Shown here piece by piece: positions 18,112 through 28,762 of a stretch of 64,000 bases of DNA. This DNA comes from Rhipidocladum racemiflorum (lineage: Eukaryota; Streptophyta; Magnoliopsida; Poales; Poaceae). Numbering within the stretch: position 1 is the stretch's first letter; the number at the start of each line of letters is the position of its first letter. The stretch spans positions 2,728,001-2,792,000 of the forward strand of contig CM070570.1 of NCBI GenBank assembly GCA_036346355.1, read 5' to 3'. The notes under the pieces are model-generated. The model ran no database searches, was not told the origin of the DNA, and saw nothing but the letters and a program-made list of their open reading frames with translations. A program made the translations under genes and the position numbers.

Positions 18112-20723
18112 ATGCGCATGCATCATTTGCTATGTAGGTACTACATGGCAAATATTCAAGATTTATTTGTGTTTTATGGTGATAGCGTTGTTCAAGAGGG
18201 TCCATATGGAGTGGACCATTTGAACTGCGAACGGAAGGTGTTCCGTGCTTTGGGCCTGACAGAGATGGCTCTGGTCGAGCTCCGTAGGTACGTGAGGAGT
18301 GCATTCGATGGGGAGAAGATTTGAAAGAATCTTGTAGTCGAGGCCGTACATACCAGAGTTGTCGAAGTTTCGACCGACTATTTGTGGGGGGCTATGCAAG
18401 ATCGCATGAAGCGCAATATGGGGGAATACATGCAAATTGTGATGAACCCTCAAGCGATGATATACCGTCGGTCCATGGTGTATGTGCGCTTCCTAGATAG
18501 AGGAGAAACCTCAAGTCCTTCTAGGGGCGGTGGCATCGCCGTCGAAGCATCCTCACGGGGCATCTGTGAGGACATTGTTGCGGATGAATTTCAACCGAAC
18601 GAAGATGTCAGGCGGTGGTGGTCCGCTGGCATTGACTATGATGAGCACCTGCAAGCCCTGGTGGATGAAGCAATATCCGATGAAGACGTCGACAGCGATA
18701 GCAACAGAGATGACGATGCAGCTCCTGTCAGCGGCATTGTGTCCACTGATGTAGAGTATGTGTCTTCACACCTTGATGATCCAGCAATGGCTTCATTCGT
18801 GTTGCTACATGGAGCTGGCACTGATTGGGCTGTCGATCAGGACATTCTACTGGCAGGGCAATGCCTTCCTACAAAGAGTGCCGCCCAGCATGCAAATGCA
18901 AGGTATGCGGTGAACGTAAGCCGCACGTACCAGGTGTACAGGTCCAACTAGGATATGTATATTGTGAAGTGCCTGGATCCTGAGTGTCCCAACAAGATCG
19001 GTGTCTAGAAATTCAAGGGCACGACCTTAAGCTTCATGATAATTGTCCTTACAGATCTCACGTGAGTGCTTCCTGACGGGTCATGATAATTGTCACTACA
19101 AAAGCACAAAAATATCACGCCCTCATACGCCTGATTTCACACTTGGTCACGACGGACGTGACCGTTTTTCCGAAGCTACTAATTACTAATATGGTTAATA
19201 TGGTGGGATATCCTGTTAGCTACGGCAAGGTATGGCAAGCGAAGAAGAAAGTGGTAGAGATGATGTACGGCATGTACGAAGAGGCGTACAACCTTATTTC
19301 ACGGATGCTTCACTAAATTGCTCAAGTCAATCGTGGAACGTAATCAACAAGATGGATAGACCGCATCACATGAAGGGTCCAAATTATTTCATCCCGGACT
19401 GTGTTCTGAGCATTCGGACTAGCCATCCAAGGTTTTAAGTACTGACGACCTGTGCTAACCATGGATGGCACTTTCATGTTCGGCAAGTACAAGAGCACCA
19501 TACTGATGGCGGTCGCAGTGGATGCTAATAACCAGCTACTCCTAGTGGCTTATGCAATCATGGAAAGCGAGAACACGAATAGCTGGTTGTGGTTCCTAGT
19601 CAATGCCAAGCAAGCTGTTGTCCAAGACCGCTCGAACGAATGCCTCATCACTGATAGGCATGTGAGTTAATGTTCGCCGTCAGCACCATGCAAGGAAGGA
19701 CACAACCACCATACTGATGCAATGATGTTGTTAATCACTGGTGCATGAGGTATCTTGTCGTGAACTTGCATAGGAGGTTCCGCAGCAAGGAAGTCACTAA
19801 GGCGTTCAAGAAGCTGTGCATGCAAAATGAGAGGTGGAAGTTATAGACAATATGGAGAGTACTGGATGAGGAGACCTCAAAGCATACGACGGAGTACGGG
19901 GAGGGCCATGTCAATAATTTCTCACAATGGGTACAGTTACATGCTCCAAAGTTAGAGATCGAAGTGGTCCCTACTCTAAGACAGGGATGGCGCAAGGTAT
20001 GGCATAATGACTACTAACATGTCAGAGGTTTACAACGGTGTTCTGAAGGGTGTTCGATCCCTCCCAATAAGTGCCATCATGGAGGGGACCTGGAACAAAA
20101 CCTTTGGGGTACTTTGTCAACATGGGAATGAATGCGAAGAGGCACCTAGATGAGGAGAAGTAGTTCTCTAAACTTATGCATGCGTACATGGAGAAGAAAA
20201 TTAAGAAGGCTCACTCGCACGTTGCCTACACTATAGATGGAGTTAGGTGAAAGTTTGAAGTTCGTCTACGGGATAAGTTCATTGATGGCCATTGCAAAGG
20301 CTACTGTAAACAAGTGTGCACAATACGTGATGTCACGACATGCACATGTAATAAGCCAAAACTGTTGTACAAGACATGCTCCCATGTATATGTGGTGTGT
20401 GCGGTTCTTCATCAATCATTTGCACCCACATCTCTGAGCACTTCAGCACTGACAATCTGTTCCGGACATGGAGTTCAGAGTTAAACTCCTACGTCTTGGA
20501 CATGTATTACAGAGAGTTGTGGCTGGACATAGTGACTTGTTGCAAGAATGACACTTTGAAGAGGAGCGATCGTGGACAGTGGCAGTCACGGCGAATTCAT
20601 AATGACATGGATGCAATTCGGTGGGAAGACGTGCCAGCTCCACGGAAGTGCCAGTTATGTAGGACAATGGTGCATACAATGAAAAACTGCACTAATAGGG
20701 TAGGCTCATCGACCCGTCCATAG
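18112..20723 (+). pseudogene. MuDR-type transposase relic
   Basis: Broken coding sequence of a Mutator-like transposase. In order: an N-terminal segment with FYGDSVVQEGPYGVDHL; a MuDR-type domain (AGQCLPTKSAAQHA, RTYQVYRSN, YIVKCLDPECPNKIG); a block with SYGKVWQAKKKVVEMMYG and LDRPHHMKGP-like text; the DDE catalytic domain with TMDGTF (Asp codon 19464-19466), ITDRH and MSEVYNGVLKG (Glu codon 20025-20027); a SWIM zinc finger (CTCNKPK then CSH, about 20338-20385); and a C-terminal CCHC knuckle (CQLC then H and C, about 20650-20691). These domains cut and join DNA at element ends in active relatives. In-frame stops (for example 18322-18324 and 18949-18951) and several frameshifts show it is inactive. 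Confidence 0.88.
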
Positions 20724-21677
20724 CGACATTCGACAACGTACTTGCATGTGTGATGGTAGTACCTTCATGTAATTTTATGTTTATTTTGTCAATGTAAATG
20801 CACATCAGCCATTCGTACTATTTTCAAGTTTCTTACTGTCATATCATATAATGATAAGGCTTGTTATACTGTTGTGCCAATTCCATGTTATTTATTGTTA
20901 TGTCATTTAATGCAATATCTTACGATTTATTGTTTTCTTGAAGGTTAGGGCTGCACACCCACAAACTTTGCTTGACCCATCTTACGACGCTAAGCATCAT
21001 AGCGGGCTTGGTTTACGGGTGATGGTCCTCGTCCGTTCATTTTCAGGTGCCCGCTTGCCCACTGGCCCATGGATGCGTGATACATGCCCATCCTACGGCA
21101 GTCAGGGTTGTTGCTATTAGCCTGAATGATTGAAATCGGGCATTCTTTCTCTTTAGATGGGTCTCTGCTGTCTGCACTCATGGATCGTTGGAGGCCAGAG
21201 ACCCACACAATCCACTTCCGATGGGGAGATGACTATCACCCTCCAGGACATTGCTGTCATTACCAATTTTCCTATCAGGGCCACACCGATAGTTCCACCA
21301 CCCAAGAGGCTTGACTGGAGGATCAGATTGGAGCACCGATAGTTCCACCACCTCCAGGACATTGTCATCTCGTCTATGAGAACTCTTGGGGGGGGGTTCA
21401 ACAATCATGGCTTTGCCGATACATGTAATTCCCCACTGATGCACCAGAATATGTTGTGAGGACTCACCTCGTCGCATACCTGTTCTTCTTATTCGGCTTG
21501 GTGTTGTTCCCTTCTACTCAGAGAGATTGCGTGTATCCGAGTGACATCCACATCACGGAAGCTTTGGCTGACGCCCAGCTGGAGGACCTGCTACAGTACA
21601 GTTTTGGATCCTTGGTTCTCTGTGTGACCTACCAGGGATTGTGTGCAGGTTGCATAAAGACAATTAGACTGGAGCTC

Positions 21678-24600
21678 TGTAACACCCCAAAATTTTGCTT
21701 TTCTTAAATTCATGTGTGATTTGGCACTTTGGTGAATTTTTGGAATTTTCTGGAATTTATTTGGATTTATTTGGAATTTATTTGAATTTATTCCATTTTG
21801 AAATAATTAAAGAATTTAATTTTGCAAATAAAATTTTGTTGGAAATATTTTATTTGAGTCCAAAATGTTCCAAAATATTTTCCAGAATTTTTCTGGAATT
21901 TTTCTGAGTATTTTGCTATTTTTAATGAATTAAATGAATTTCTGGGAAATATTTTAATTATTAAATCGCTGGAAAATGCGAATGGGTTTGCACTGTTCAT
22001 CCGACCGAGCCGCACCCGAGTCAGACTCGAGTCCGACCCGAGCCAGCCGAGTCGGTCGAACCCAACCCTAACCCAAGTTGATCCCGACCGTCGGATCGAG
22101 ATCCAACGGTCCGGATTGGATCGCATCGGTTCGAGCCGAGACCGGACCGGACCCGGTCGCGCCCGTGCGATCGTGGCCGTTGATCGCGCCACGTGGACGG
22201 TCGATCGCCGTCGTTGCTCCGCCGAGTCCGAAAGCCGGACTCGCCGCCGCGCCGCCGCCGCGGGAGAATTAGGTTTCGCCTCGCACGAACGCCGAGGTTA
22301 TTTAAAGCCCGGTCACGCCCGAGGTTGCCCTCCTCCGTGCGCACCGTGTCCTCGAGCCATCTCGCCGAGCCGTCACCGCTTATTCGCGGCGAGCTCGCCA
22401 GAGTTGGAGGAGGTGTCCGCCGCGGTTTGCGCCGCTTTCGCGCCGCCGTCGTCTTCCGCCGAAGGAGCCCAGATCCGAGTCCCCGCCGAGACGCACCAAG
22501 AGACCACCCACTTCGCCGAGCGTGCCCGAACGCCGTCGGTGTGGTCTTCGTTCTCAACGCCGGCCCGGAGCTCCGCGTGGACATCGCAGACTCCACGAAG
22601 CTTCTCGCGTCGGATCTTCATCGCACGGCCCAGATTCGTCCCACGCCACCCACGGTAAAGAATCACGTGTTAATCTCCAGATCTAATCTCAACCGTTAGA
22701 TCTAGATCCAACGGCTTAGATTGAACCACGCTCATAGCGATAGATTGGATCTTGACCGTCCGATCAAGATCGAACGGCCCGCATCGATGGAGTTGTTTTC
22801 TGCCGCGTTAGCGAGATCTATCTGGGCCGTTGATTTTCAAATCAACGGCCGAGATTGCGCCACGTGTCGGGAAGCCTGACCGTCGCGTCAGCGCTGGCCC
22901 ACGCTGGGCAGCGTAGACGCCGACACGCGGGCCCGCGCGTGTCGAGGCCCACCGTCCGATCGTGAGCCGTGGCCGAGCCCACTGCGGACCGAGCCGAGAA
23001 TCGCGGCGCCGGTCCGTGGACCCGAGACCACGCGTCGTCACCCGATTGGTCCACGTGTCCCTGCCGACGCAATAAATGATTTTCGAAAAGAAAATGATTT
23101 AATAATTCGGTTTAATAATTGATTTGAATTTCAAAACTTCAAACGCTTATAACTTTATGCGTTTCAACTCCGATTTGAGTGATTCAAATTTCTAAATTCG
23201 TATAAAATTGAGATCTATTTAAATATGAATTTTATTTAATTTTGGACTAAAGTTTTTCTCTGTAAAATTATTTAATTGATTATTTAAACTTCAAATAATC
23301 ATAACTTTTATGCTTTAACTCCAAATTTGTGATTCAGATTCTAAAAATTCATAAAATTATGTTCTCTCTGTTTATGGATTTTATTTGGATGTTTGGATAC
23401 TTTTTGCCTATTGTTTATTCGTGTATTTGCTATTTGCACGCTTTTACGAGTAGACGTTGAAGTACCTAAGGATTCGAAGGAGAAGTATTGACTCAGGATC
23501 CAACTCAAGACCAAGAGCAAGTACTTTTGAAGGCAAGTTGTGCTTTGACCATGTTGATCCTATTTTGAAATCTATTTTGATTTAACCTATTGCATGCTAA
23601 GTTCAAATAGAAAATACTTTATTTAAACATGGGGAATTAGATAAGTACCAATTTGCTGTATGACACCTTGATTATTTAAGTATGTGCCATGACCCCTTGT
23701 CACCCTAGTTGTGGATTACTAGTTGGACATATTAAATTGCCAACATGGGTTTAGACCGTTGTAGTATACTGCTTAGACCTGCTACGTGCTCATGACATGA
23801 TTTTGGATAATCAAATGTTAATATTGACTTAATGATATATTGAACCTGTTTTGGAAAGGTATCATGTGATGTTGATGGCACGTGGTGCATGGTAATCAAC
23901 TGGGGTTTGATAAATGATTTCGGCCAGGGCATGTGGCAAGAGTAATCAGTGGGCAGTTGTGGCATTGGGAGTGTTGATTTGGTTCTTCGGGTAGTCTTGC
24001 CTGGTCACCCTAAGGACTTAACCTTGCAAGCCTTTGAACTGGGTCTAACGTGCAACCACATGTCCAGAATGGGACGGACCTAGTTGACTAAGTTGCTAAT
24101 AACGCACTGTGGGACCTCGGGAGGTCAACTACACCCTTTGTGTAAGTTGTGCGGGAGCGCATCGGCCGAGGCCAGTGTACCCATCTAACGGTTGATTGGC
24201 CTAGACTTCGCCTTTAGCGAAGGGAAGGGTTAGTGCGCAATAACCGGGAGGACCACTTGTATTGTTAGAAGTCTCCGAAAGACTTTGTTACTGAACTCGC
24301 CTTTGTGGTGTTTGATTGTATCTTGTGGGTAAAGTGCATAACCTCTGCAGAGTTTAGAATCTATTCGAATAGCCGTGTCCGCGGTATTGGACATCGCCGG
24401 AATTACAAATAAGGGTTAGATTTTCTCAAAAATAACTTTGGTTTGAAAGGTTAATTTGGATTAATAATGAAGTTGATGGAAATGTGGTTTAGGATGGGAA
24501 AGATGTTTACCAAACTTCTTGAAAAAGTTATTTATGCTTTACTTATTTCTACTGCTTTCGAATCTACTTATATTACTTGTCCAATGCTATTTCTTGCAAA

Positions 24601-25065
24601 TATACCTTGAGTTATTCCTTTGTACCAAGCCATGCATATAGTATATTAGCCTGCATTCGTGCGGCATGACTTGTCGAGTACCAAGTACTCACCCTTGCCT
24701 CAACACAACACCAGTTGAAGAGGAGACTACGCCGACTTTGGAGGAGGAGCTCCAAGAGGATCCGTCTCACGTAGGAGCGAGCCGGTCGATTGCCTGTGGT
24801 ATACTAGATGGCGCCACGATGTTACCTTATTTGATTTTCCGCTGCTACTATTTCTCTTTTAATAAGTATCGCCCTGCGAGGCGTACATTTGTGACTTGGC
24901 CATAAGGTCAAGTAACCAGTTTGCTTAATTAAATAAAAGTACTTTATTAGTATCGAATGGTATGATTGTGATATTTACCGATGTTAAGACTGTGTGCACT
25001 AGCGCGTTCCTGGACTAGTGTTGAATACACAGAGGGTCCGGATTTGCAAATTCGGGGTCCCGACA
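21678..25065 (+). mobile_element. Solo LTR, 3388 bp, Ty3/gypsy (probably Tekay-type)
   Basis: Starts TGTAACACCCCAAAATTTTG and ends TTCGGGGTCCCGACA, flanked by the perfect 5-bp duplication AGCTC (21673-21677 and 25066-25070). No primer-binding site, gag or pol lies inside, so it is a solo LTR. A TATA-like TATTTAAAG (about 22299) precedes a GC-rich part. The late part carries TTGTGGGTAAAGTGC and CTCTGCAGAG, motifs shared in position with the LTRs at 5243 and 45727. A relic of a similar 3' end lies at 37160-37246. Confidence 0.92.
22297..22307 (+). promoter_or_regulatory. TATA-like box of the solo LTR
   Basis: GGTTATTTAAAGCC lies just before the GC-rich part of the LTR, the position expected of a retrotransposon promoter. 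Inference from sequence only. Confidence 0.4.
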
Positions 25066-26009
25066 AGCTCGTTCTTGCAGTGTGCTACACATTGCTTTAG
25101 ATATGCCCGTAGGATCACTTTCTTGTCGGGTGGCCGTACTTCAAGGAGCCCGTTCACACGTATACATTAGTGCTCCATTCTACGGTGAGGGTGGGGACCC
25201 GGTCGACGAGCCCACGATGGGTACGCGTTGTATGGCCAGCCAATTGGGATGGGCTAGGGAAAGGCCCTATAGAGTCTACCCAGAGTTTCATAACCACTTC
25301 GAGACCCTACATGAGGATGAAATCATATGGCAACCATGGACTGCACATTTCTTACTTAGTACGACGCCTCATGGATTGTCAGTGCAATGGGGACAGGATG
25401 TTCATTACTAGTTGACGATGTGCCACCTCGTGTTTTATCACATGGTGGGGGCGTATTGCCCTACCCAAGTGATGCACCAGTTCGGACTTCATCAGCAAAT
25501 TCCCCTTAAGTTAGCCCAACTCTGCCATGAAAAGTGCATATTGAAGTTTAATTCATAACTTTCTATTATGTTTCTCGCGACGAACCTACACGGTGTAATT
25601 CTAACTCGTAACTTGCAACTATGTTTCCTGCAGAAAATCTCGAAGGGGGCAACAGAGTGACGACTGACACCATACACAGTTACCATGGACCACAGCCTGG
25701 GTGGAGTCTGCCACAAAGCAGGCAGTGGCCGAGGATCCACCGTACAACGTGGACTCGTACGTCGAGTACTTGGGCTGGTGTAAGAAACAATGTATCCAGT
25801 TGATGTTTATCATGCTATGCCATTTTGTTCCGTACGAGCCATGTACTTTGTCTTCATTTTGTTTCTACCAATATTAAACGTCACTTCTACGAATTTCTTC
25901 TTATTAATTTCTCTCTGCCTTGCTATTTCCTACTTACAAAACCTTCCTCGCGAATTTCTGTCAACTTTTGTTAACACATACATTGTTTCTGTATTTTTGT
26001 AAGTACGAC

Positions 26010-26359
26010 ATATCAGCTTTTTAGTGCGATTGGACAATACGTTGCCATTAGCTTTATCAGCCCGATTTGACAACATACTGGCGGATGCTTTCTTTAACTA
26101 TGACATATTAGTTTTTTCAGTGTGATTTGATAACATGCAGACAACAACTGTATCATACCGATTTGACAACACGCAGCAACAACTTTCTCATAGTAAAGTG
26201 ACAACACACTGGCTACTACTTTATCAGCTCGATTTGATAACACATTGGTAGCTGCATTTTCAAACCAAATTGACAATACACTGCCATTTACTTTTTCAGA
26301 ACGATTTAACAACTTGTGGGCAGCAGTTTTCTCGGGCCAATTGGACAACACGCTGCCAC
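26010..26359 (+). repeat. 36-bp tandem repeats with 12-codon periodicity
   Basis: The motif TTGACAACAC (with variants) starts near 26032, 26068, 26128, 26164, 26199, 26235, 26271, 26307 and 26343; most spacings are exactly 36 bp. In one frame from 26201 to the MITE the repeats are open and read FDNTLATTLSAR, FDNTLVAAFSNQ, IDNTLPFTFSER and so on. The earlier copies carry one stop and a one-base slip. They end at the hAT MITE and lie upstream of the TATA box of the zinc-finger unit, so they may be coding relics or promoter repeats. Confidence 0.8.
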
Positions 26360-26606
26360 CAGGGGCGGAACTAAAGAAAAAATTATCGGGGTTCACCACT
26401 TCATCATATATATGATAATAACTTATTATTCTTACCATTTGCTTGTTATTTGGCTCCCGTTGTCACAAGATTTAGATCAAGGGGGTTCACATACACTATA
26501 TATATAGACTAGCATACAATAATTTTTTGTATATAGATTAACATACACTAATTTTTTTTACCCGGTGTCCTGTGACATCGGGTAACAACATGCAGTTCCG
26601 CCCCTG
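26360..26606. mobile_element. hAT MITE (CAGGGGCGGAACT termini), 247 bp
   Basis: Ends are CAGGGGCGGAACT and AGTTCCGCCCCTG, flanked by the perfect 8-bp duplication GCTGCCAC (26352-26359 and 26607-26614). Non-coding. A relative with similar ends is at 60554-60704. Confidence 0.93.
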
Positions 26607-26621
26607 GCTGCCACCGAAAAT

Positions 26622-26632
26622 TTGCTATAAAT
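26622..26632 (+). promoter_or_regulatory. TATA box before the GRF-finger gene
   Basis: GCTATAAATACG stands about 20 bp before an ATG at 26641 and a C/A-rich leader, a good match to a plant TATA box. The transcript start was not determined. Confidence 0.5.
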
Positions 26633-26640
26633 ACGAAGCC

Positions 26641-27349
26641 ATGCCCAACATATACATTCCATACTACACCAAGTCAACCCCCACACCGAACACCACATCT
26701 CTACTACCATCACAGACCCCTTCACCGGCTAGTTCACAACAACCAACTACGGAGAAATTCTTCGTTAGAGGAAGTGTCTTACGAAGAACACGAAAAGCTA
26801 CCCAGATGTTTCTTGCAAGGGAGCACCTGTGCCACCGGAGTTTCCCAGCCCAAACTGCAACTGTGGTGCTCTGGCGTCAATAATGCAGTCCATACATCCC
26901 GACACTGCTGGCTGGGCACACTACATGTGCAACAACTAAGGGGTATGTGGTTAATGACATGCATGTACATTTTGTAATGCGTTTTTCATAATTGTAATTT
27001 TGTCCACGTATGACACTAGTAAGACGACAGTTTCTACTTCTTCCAATGGGTCGATGGCCTCGATAAGTACGATTGGGAGTACTCCGAGTACAAATTGTAC
27101 CTGAACTATGCAGTTGCGCCGAGTGCTTTACCCGGTGGAAACCTTCTCCTAAGACTGGAAGAAAAACCAAAACACCCGCCATACTGCTCAGAAGATGCAT
27201 ACTTCTGGAAGCCCATGTATGAGCGTTAGGAACAAGAAAAGAAGCTGAAGGAGCAAGCCGAAGCGGCTCGTTTTCAGGAGGAGCCATAGATCACCGAGGA
27301 AGTCTATTATGGGGTGTGTATGTACGAGCCTAATTGGAAGAAGGCCTAG
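26641..27349 (+). pseudogene. GRF-type zinc-finger protein relic of the MULE
   Basis: After a Pro/Thr/Ser-rich leader the frame gives PNCNCGALASIM, then HPDTAGWAHYMCNN, an apparent intron (GTATGT near 26942 to an AG near 27019), then FYFFQWVDGLDKYDW and a charged tail (EKKLKEQAEAARFQEE). The CxC, G..Y.C and FFQW elements match the GRF zinc finger found in DNA-repair and transposon proteins; the fourth metal ligand before FFQW appears lost. Stops occur after CNN (TAA), after MYER (TAG) and later. In related elements such proteins may bind single-stranded DNA, but that is only a family inference. Confidence 0.7.
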
Positions 27350-28605
27350 ACCAACAGCCTCATCAGATCAAAGGGGAAGGCACCGATGGATCCTGTCGTG
27401 TAAGGTTTACGACAGGTAGCATGACTTCTTTACAATTTCAAAAGGTGCACATGTATCATAGTTATACTTCCCGTTCATCATTCATCCGTATCTCCATTTG
27501 TATTGTACAAGAACGAAGGCTAACATAGGTAACGAATCGAACTGTATGCGCCAAATATGTTTACTTGTTTTCTATGTCACACAATGCAATGGTTCCATAT
27601 GCGTCATCTATCTTTTCTCATTTTGTACTTTATTTGTGCATCTTCATATTTATCACGTGTACATCGATTTGATTATAATTCCACAATTTTGGAGTACAAC
27701 ACTCAATAAAAAATAGTAAACTGTTGATTTAAATTCCATTTTTTGCTAGTCATCACTGAACCAAAAAAATTCTTAAACTGTCGACTAATATTCAATAACT
27801 TTGCTACTCATCACTGAATCGAATTAATTCTAAACCAATTGATTAATTGGTACATCGGTGAATCAAATAACATAAACAAATAAAAATAAGAAATGAAAAC
27901 TTCCCACGCCACGCTGCTCCATTTCTCCACAAATTATTTTTCATGTTACATTGCTTGTGATTATGTGAAAAATAAAATTCGATTACTAAAATAACACTCG
28001 AATTAGTACCAAAATTTCCGCGGCATATTCCACTGTTCTTATTTATATCCAAAAAAAATTCGTGCTACTTTTCTTAAAAAAAAACAGCACAAAAAAGTAG
28101 GCAGTGCAGCGCTGGGAACCTTGCAATGCCTCCTAGGCGCTGCATGGGTAGTACAGCGCCGTCCGGCCGCTGCACCTGCCATTCCGCCACTCCCTCCAGC
28201 TGCATGGGGCTAGTTAACACGAATATGAAAAGCTAAAATTACAAAATATGAAGTGTAAGCAGCTACATACATCAAGATGTCAATACATCAAATTCTCAGC
28301 AGGAGGTGCAGTGCACCTTGCGGCTGTTTTTTATTATAAAAATAATTTTCGCAGCATGTTTTCACTGTTTTAATTAAAAAATAAAAAATCAGGGGAGTGC
28401 AGAGCCCCTAGGGCACTGCATTTGGCGACCGCACCTGAGAGGCGCTGTTCTTGCGTGCAACGCCTCTAGGCCATGGTTTTTATCCGTTGCAGCGACTGAG
28501 AGGCGCAAGGAGGACTATTTTGGCTATTTTGTACGAACGAAATCTATTTTCGTAATAAAATTTTTCAATAGAGTTAGTACACTAAAAAATTTCACGAAGA
28601 AGGTT
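27350..28605 (+). other. MULE 3' non-coding tail and right terminus
   Basis: AT-rich DNA (27420-28080) followed by a GC-rich stretch (28100-28500) sharing GCGCTGCA and CCTAGG motifs with the left subterminal region, then the degenerate right terminus. No coding potential seen. Confidence 0.55.
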
Positions 28606-28716
28606 GGTGAATTAGACGAACACATTAAAACCTACCATCAGTGATTCCAAGGTAACTGCAGCCGGCCAAAGGTAGATGTAGAGGCACGTTACGCACGTAC
28701 ACACGAAAACGCCCAA

Positions 28717-28717
<1 letters not shown>

Positions 28718-28761
<44 letters not shown>

Positions 28762-28762
28762 T
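28718..28762. repeat. (TAA)n microsatellite
   Basis: About 14 uninterrupted TAA units followed by a short degenerate end. Confidence 0.95.

Larger units (their letters stand above)
20941..25785 (+). pseudogene. Plant mobile domain (PMD, MAIN-like) relic, split by a solo LTR
   Basis: The coding relic lies at 20941-21677 and 25071-25785. Recognisable motifs are LLDPSYDAKHHSG, LLSALMDRWRPETHTIHF, a frame-shifted MTITLQDIAVITNFPIR, then after the LTR YPEFHNHFETLHEDEIIWQPW, a HQFGLHQQIPL-type block and PYNVDSYVEYLGW. This order is that of the plant mobile domain found in MAIN/MAIL1 proteins of Arabidopsis and in transposon-borne relatives. MAIN-type proteins act in gene silencing and genome stability; the role of the transposon-borne form is not settled. 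Here frameshifts, stops and the LTR insertion make it non-functional. It follows the transposase by about 200 bp in the same orientation. Confidence 0.82.
16513..28605 (+). mobile_element. Large decayed Mutator-like element carrying PMD and GRF-finger genes
   Basis: The left terminus from 16513 (GGAAATTTTCGCTGTACTAG) aligns imperfectly with the reverse complement of the right terminus ending 28605 (GTGAAATTTTTTAGTGTACT); shared blocks include GTACTA, ATTTTATT, GAAAATAG and GTCGCTGCA over more than 100 bp. Both subterminal regions also share a GC-rich part with CCTAGG and GCGCTGCA motifs (16640-16790 and 28100-28480). Inside, in the same orientation, lie a transposase relic, a PMD protein relic and a GRF-type zinc-finger relic. 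A solo LTR (21678-25065) and a hAT MITE (26360-26606) are nested, so the original element was about 8.5 kb. No confident 9-bp TSD remains. All three genes contain stops or frameshifts, so the element is dead. Confidence 0.7.

Noticed and set aside
22021..22699. Overlapping 160-190 residue ORFs on both strands
   Set aside because: GC-rich transcribed part of the solo LTR; no domain and all frames are open because of composition.
26010..26359. CRISPR-like array (regular 36-bp repeats)
   Set aside because: No unique spacers; repeats are head-to-tail and diverged, in a eukaryotic transposon.
16504..28614. A 9-bp TSD around the large MULE (CATGAAGGA versus GAAGAAGGT)
   Set aside because: The match needs a shifted register and is imperfect, so it was not used as evidence.
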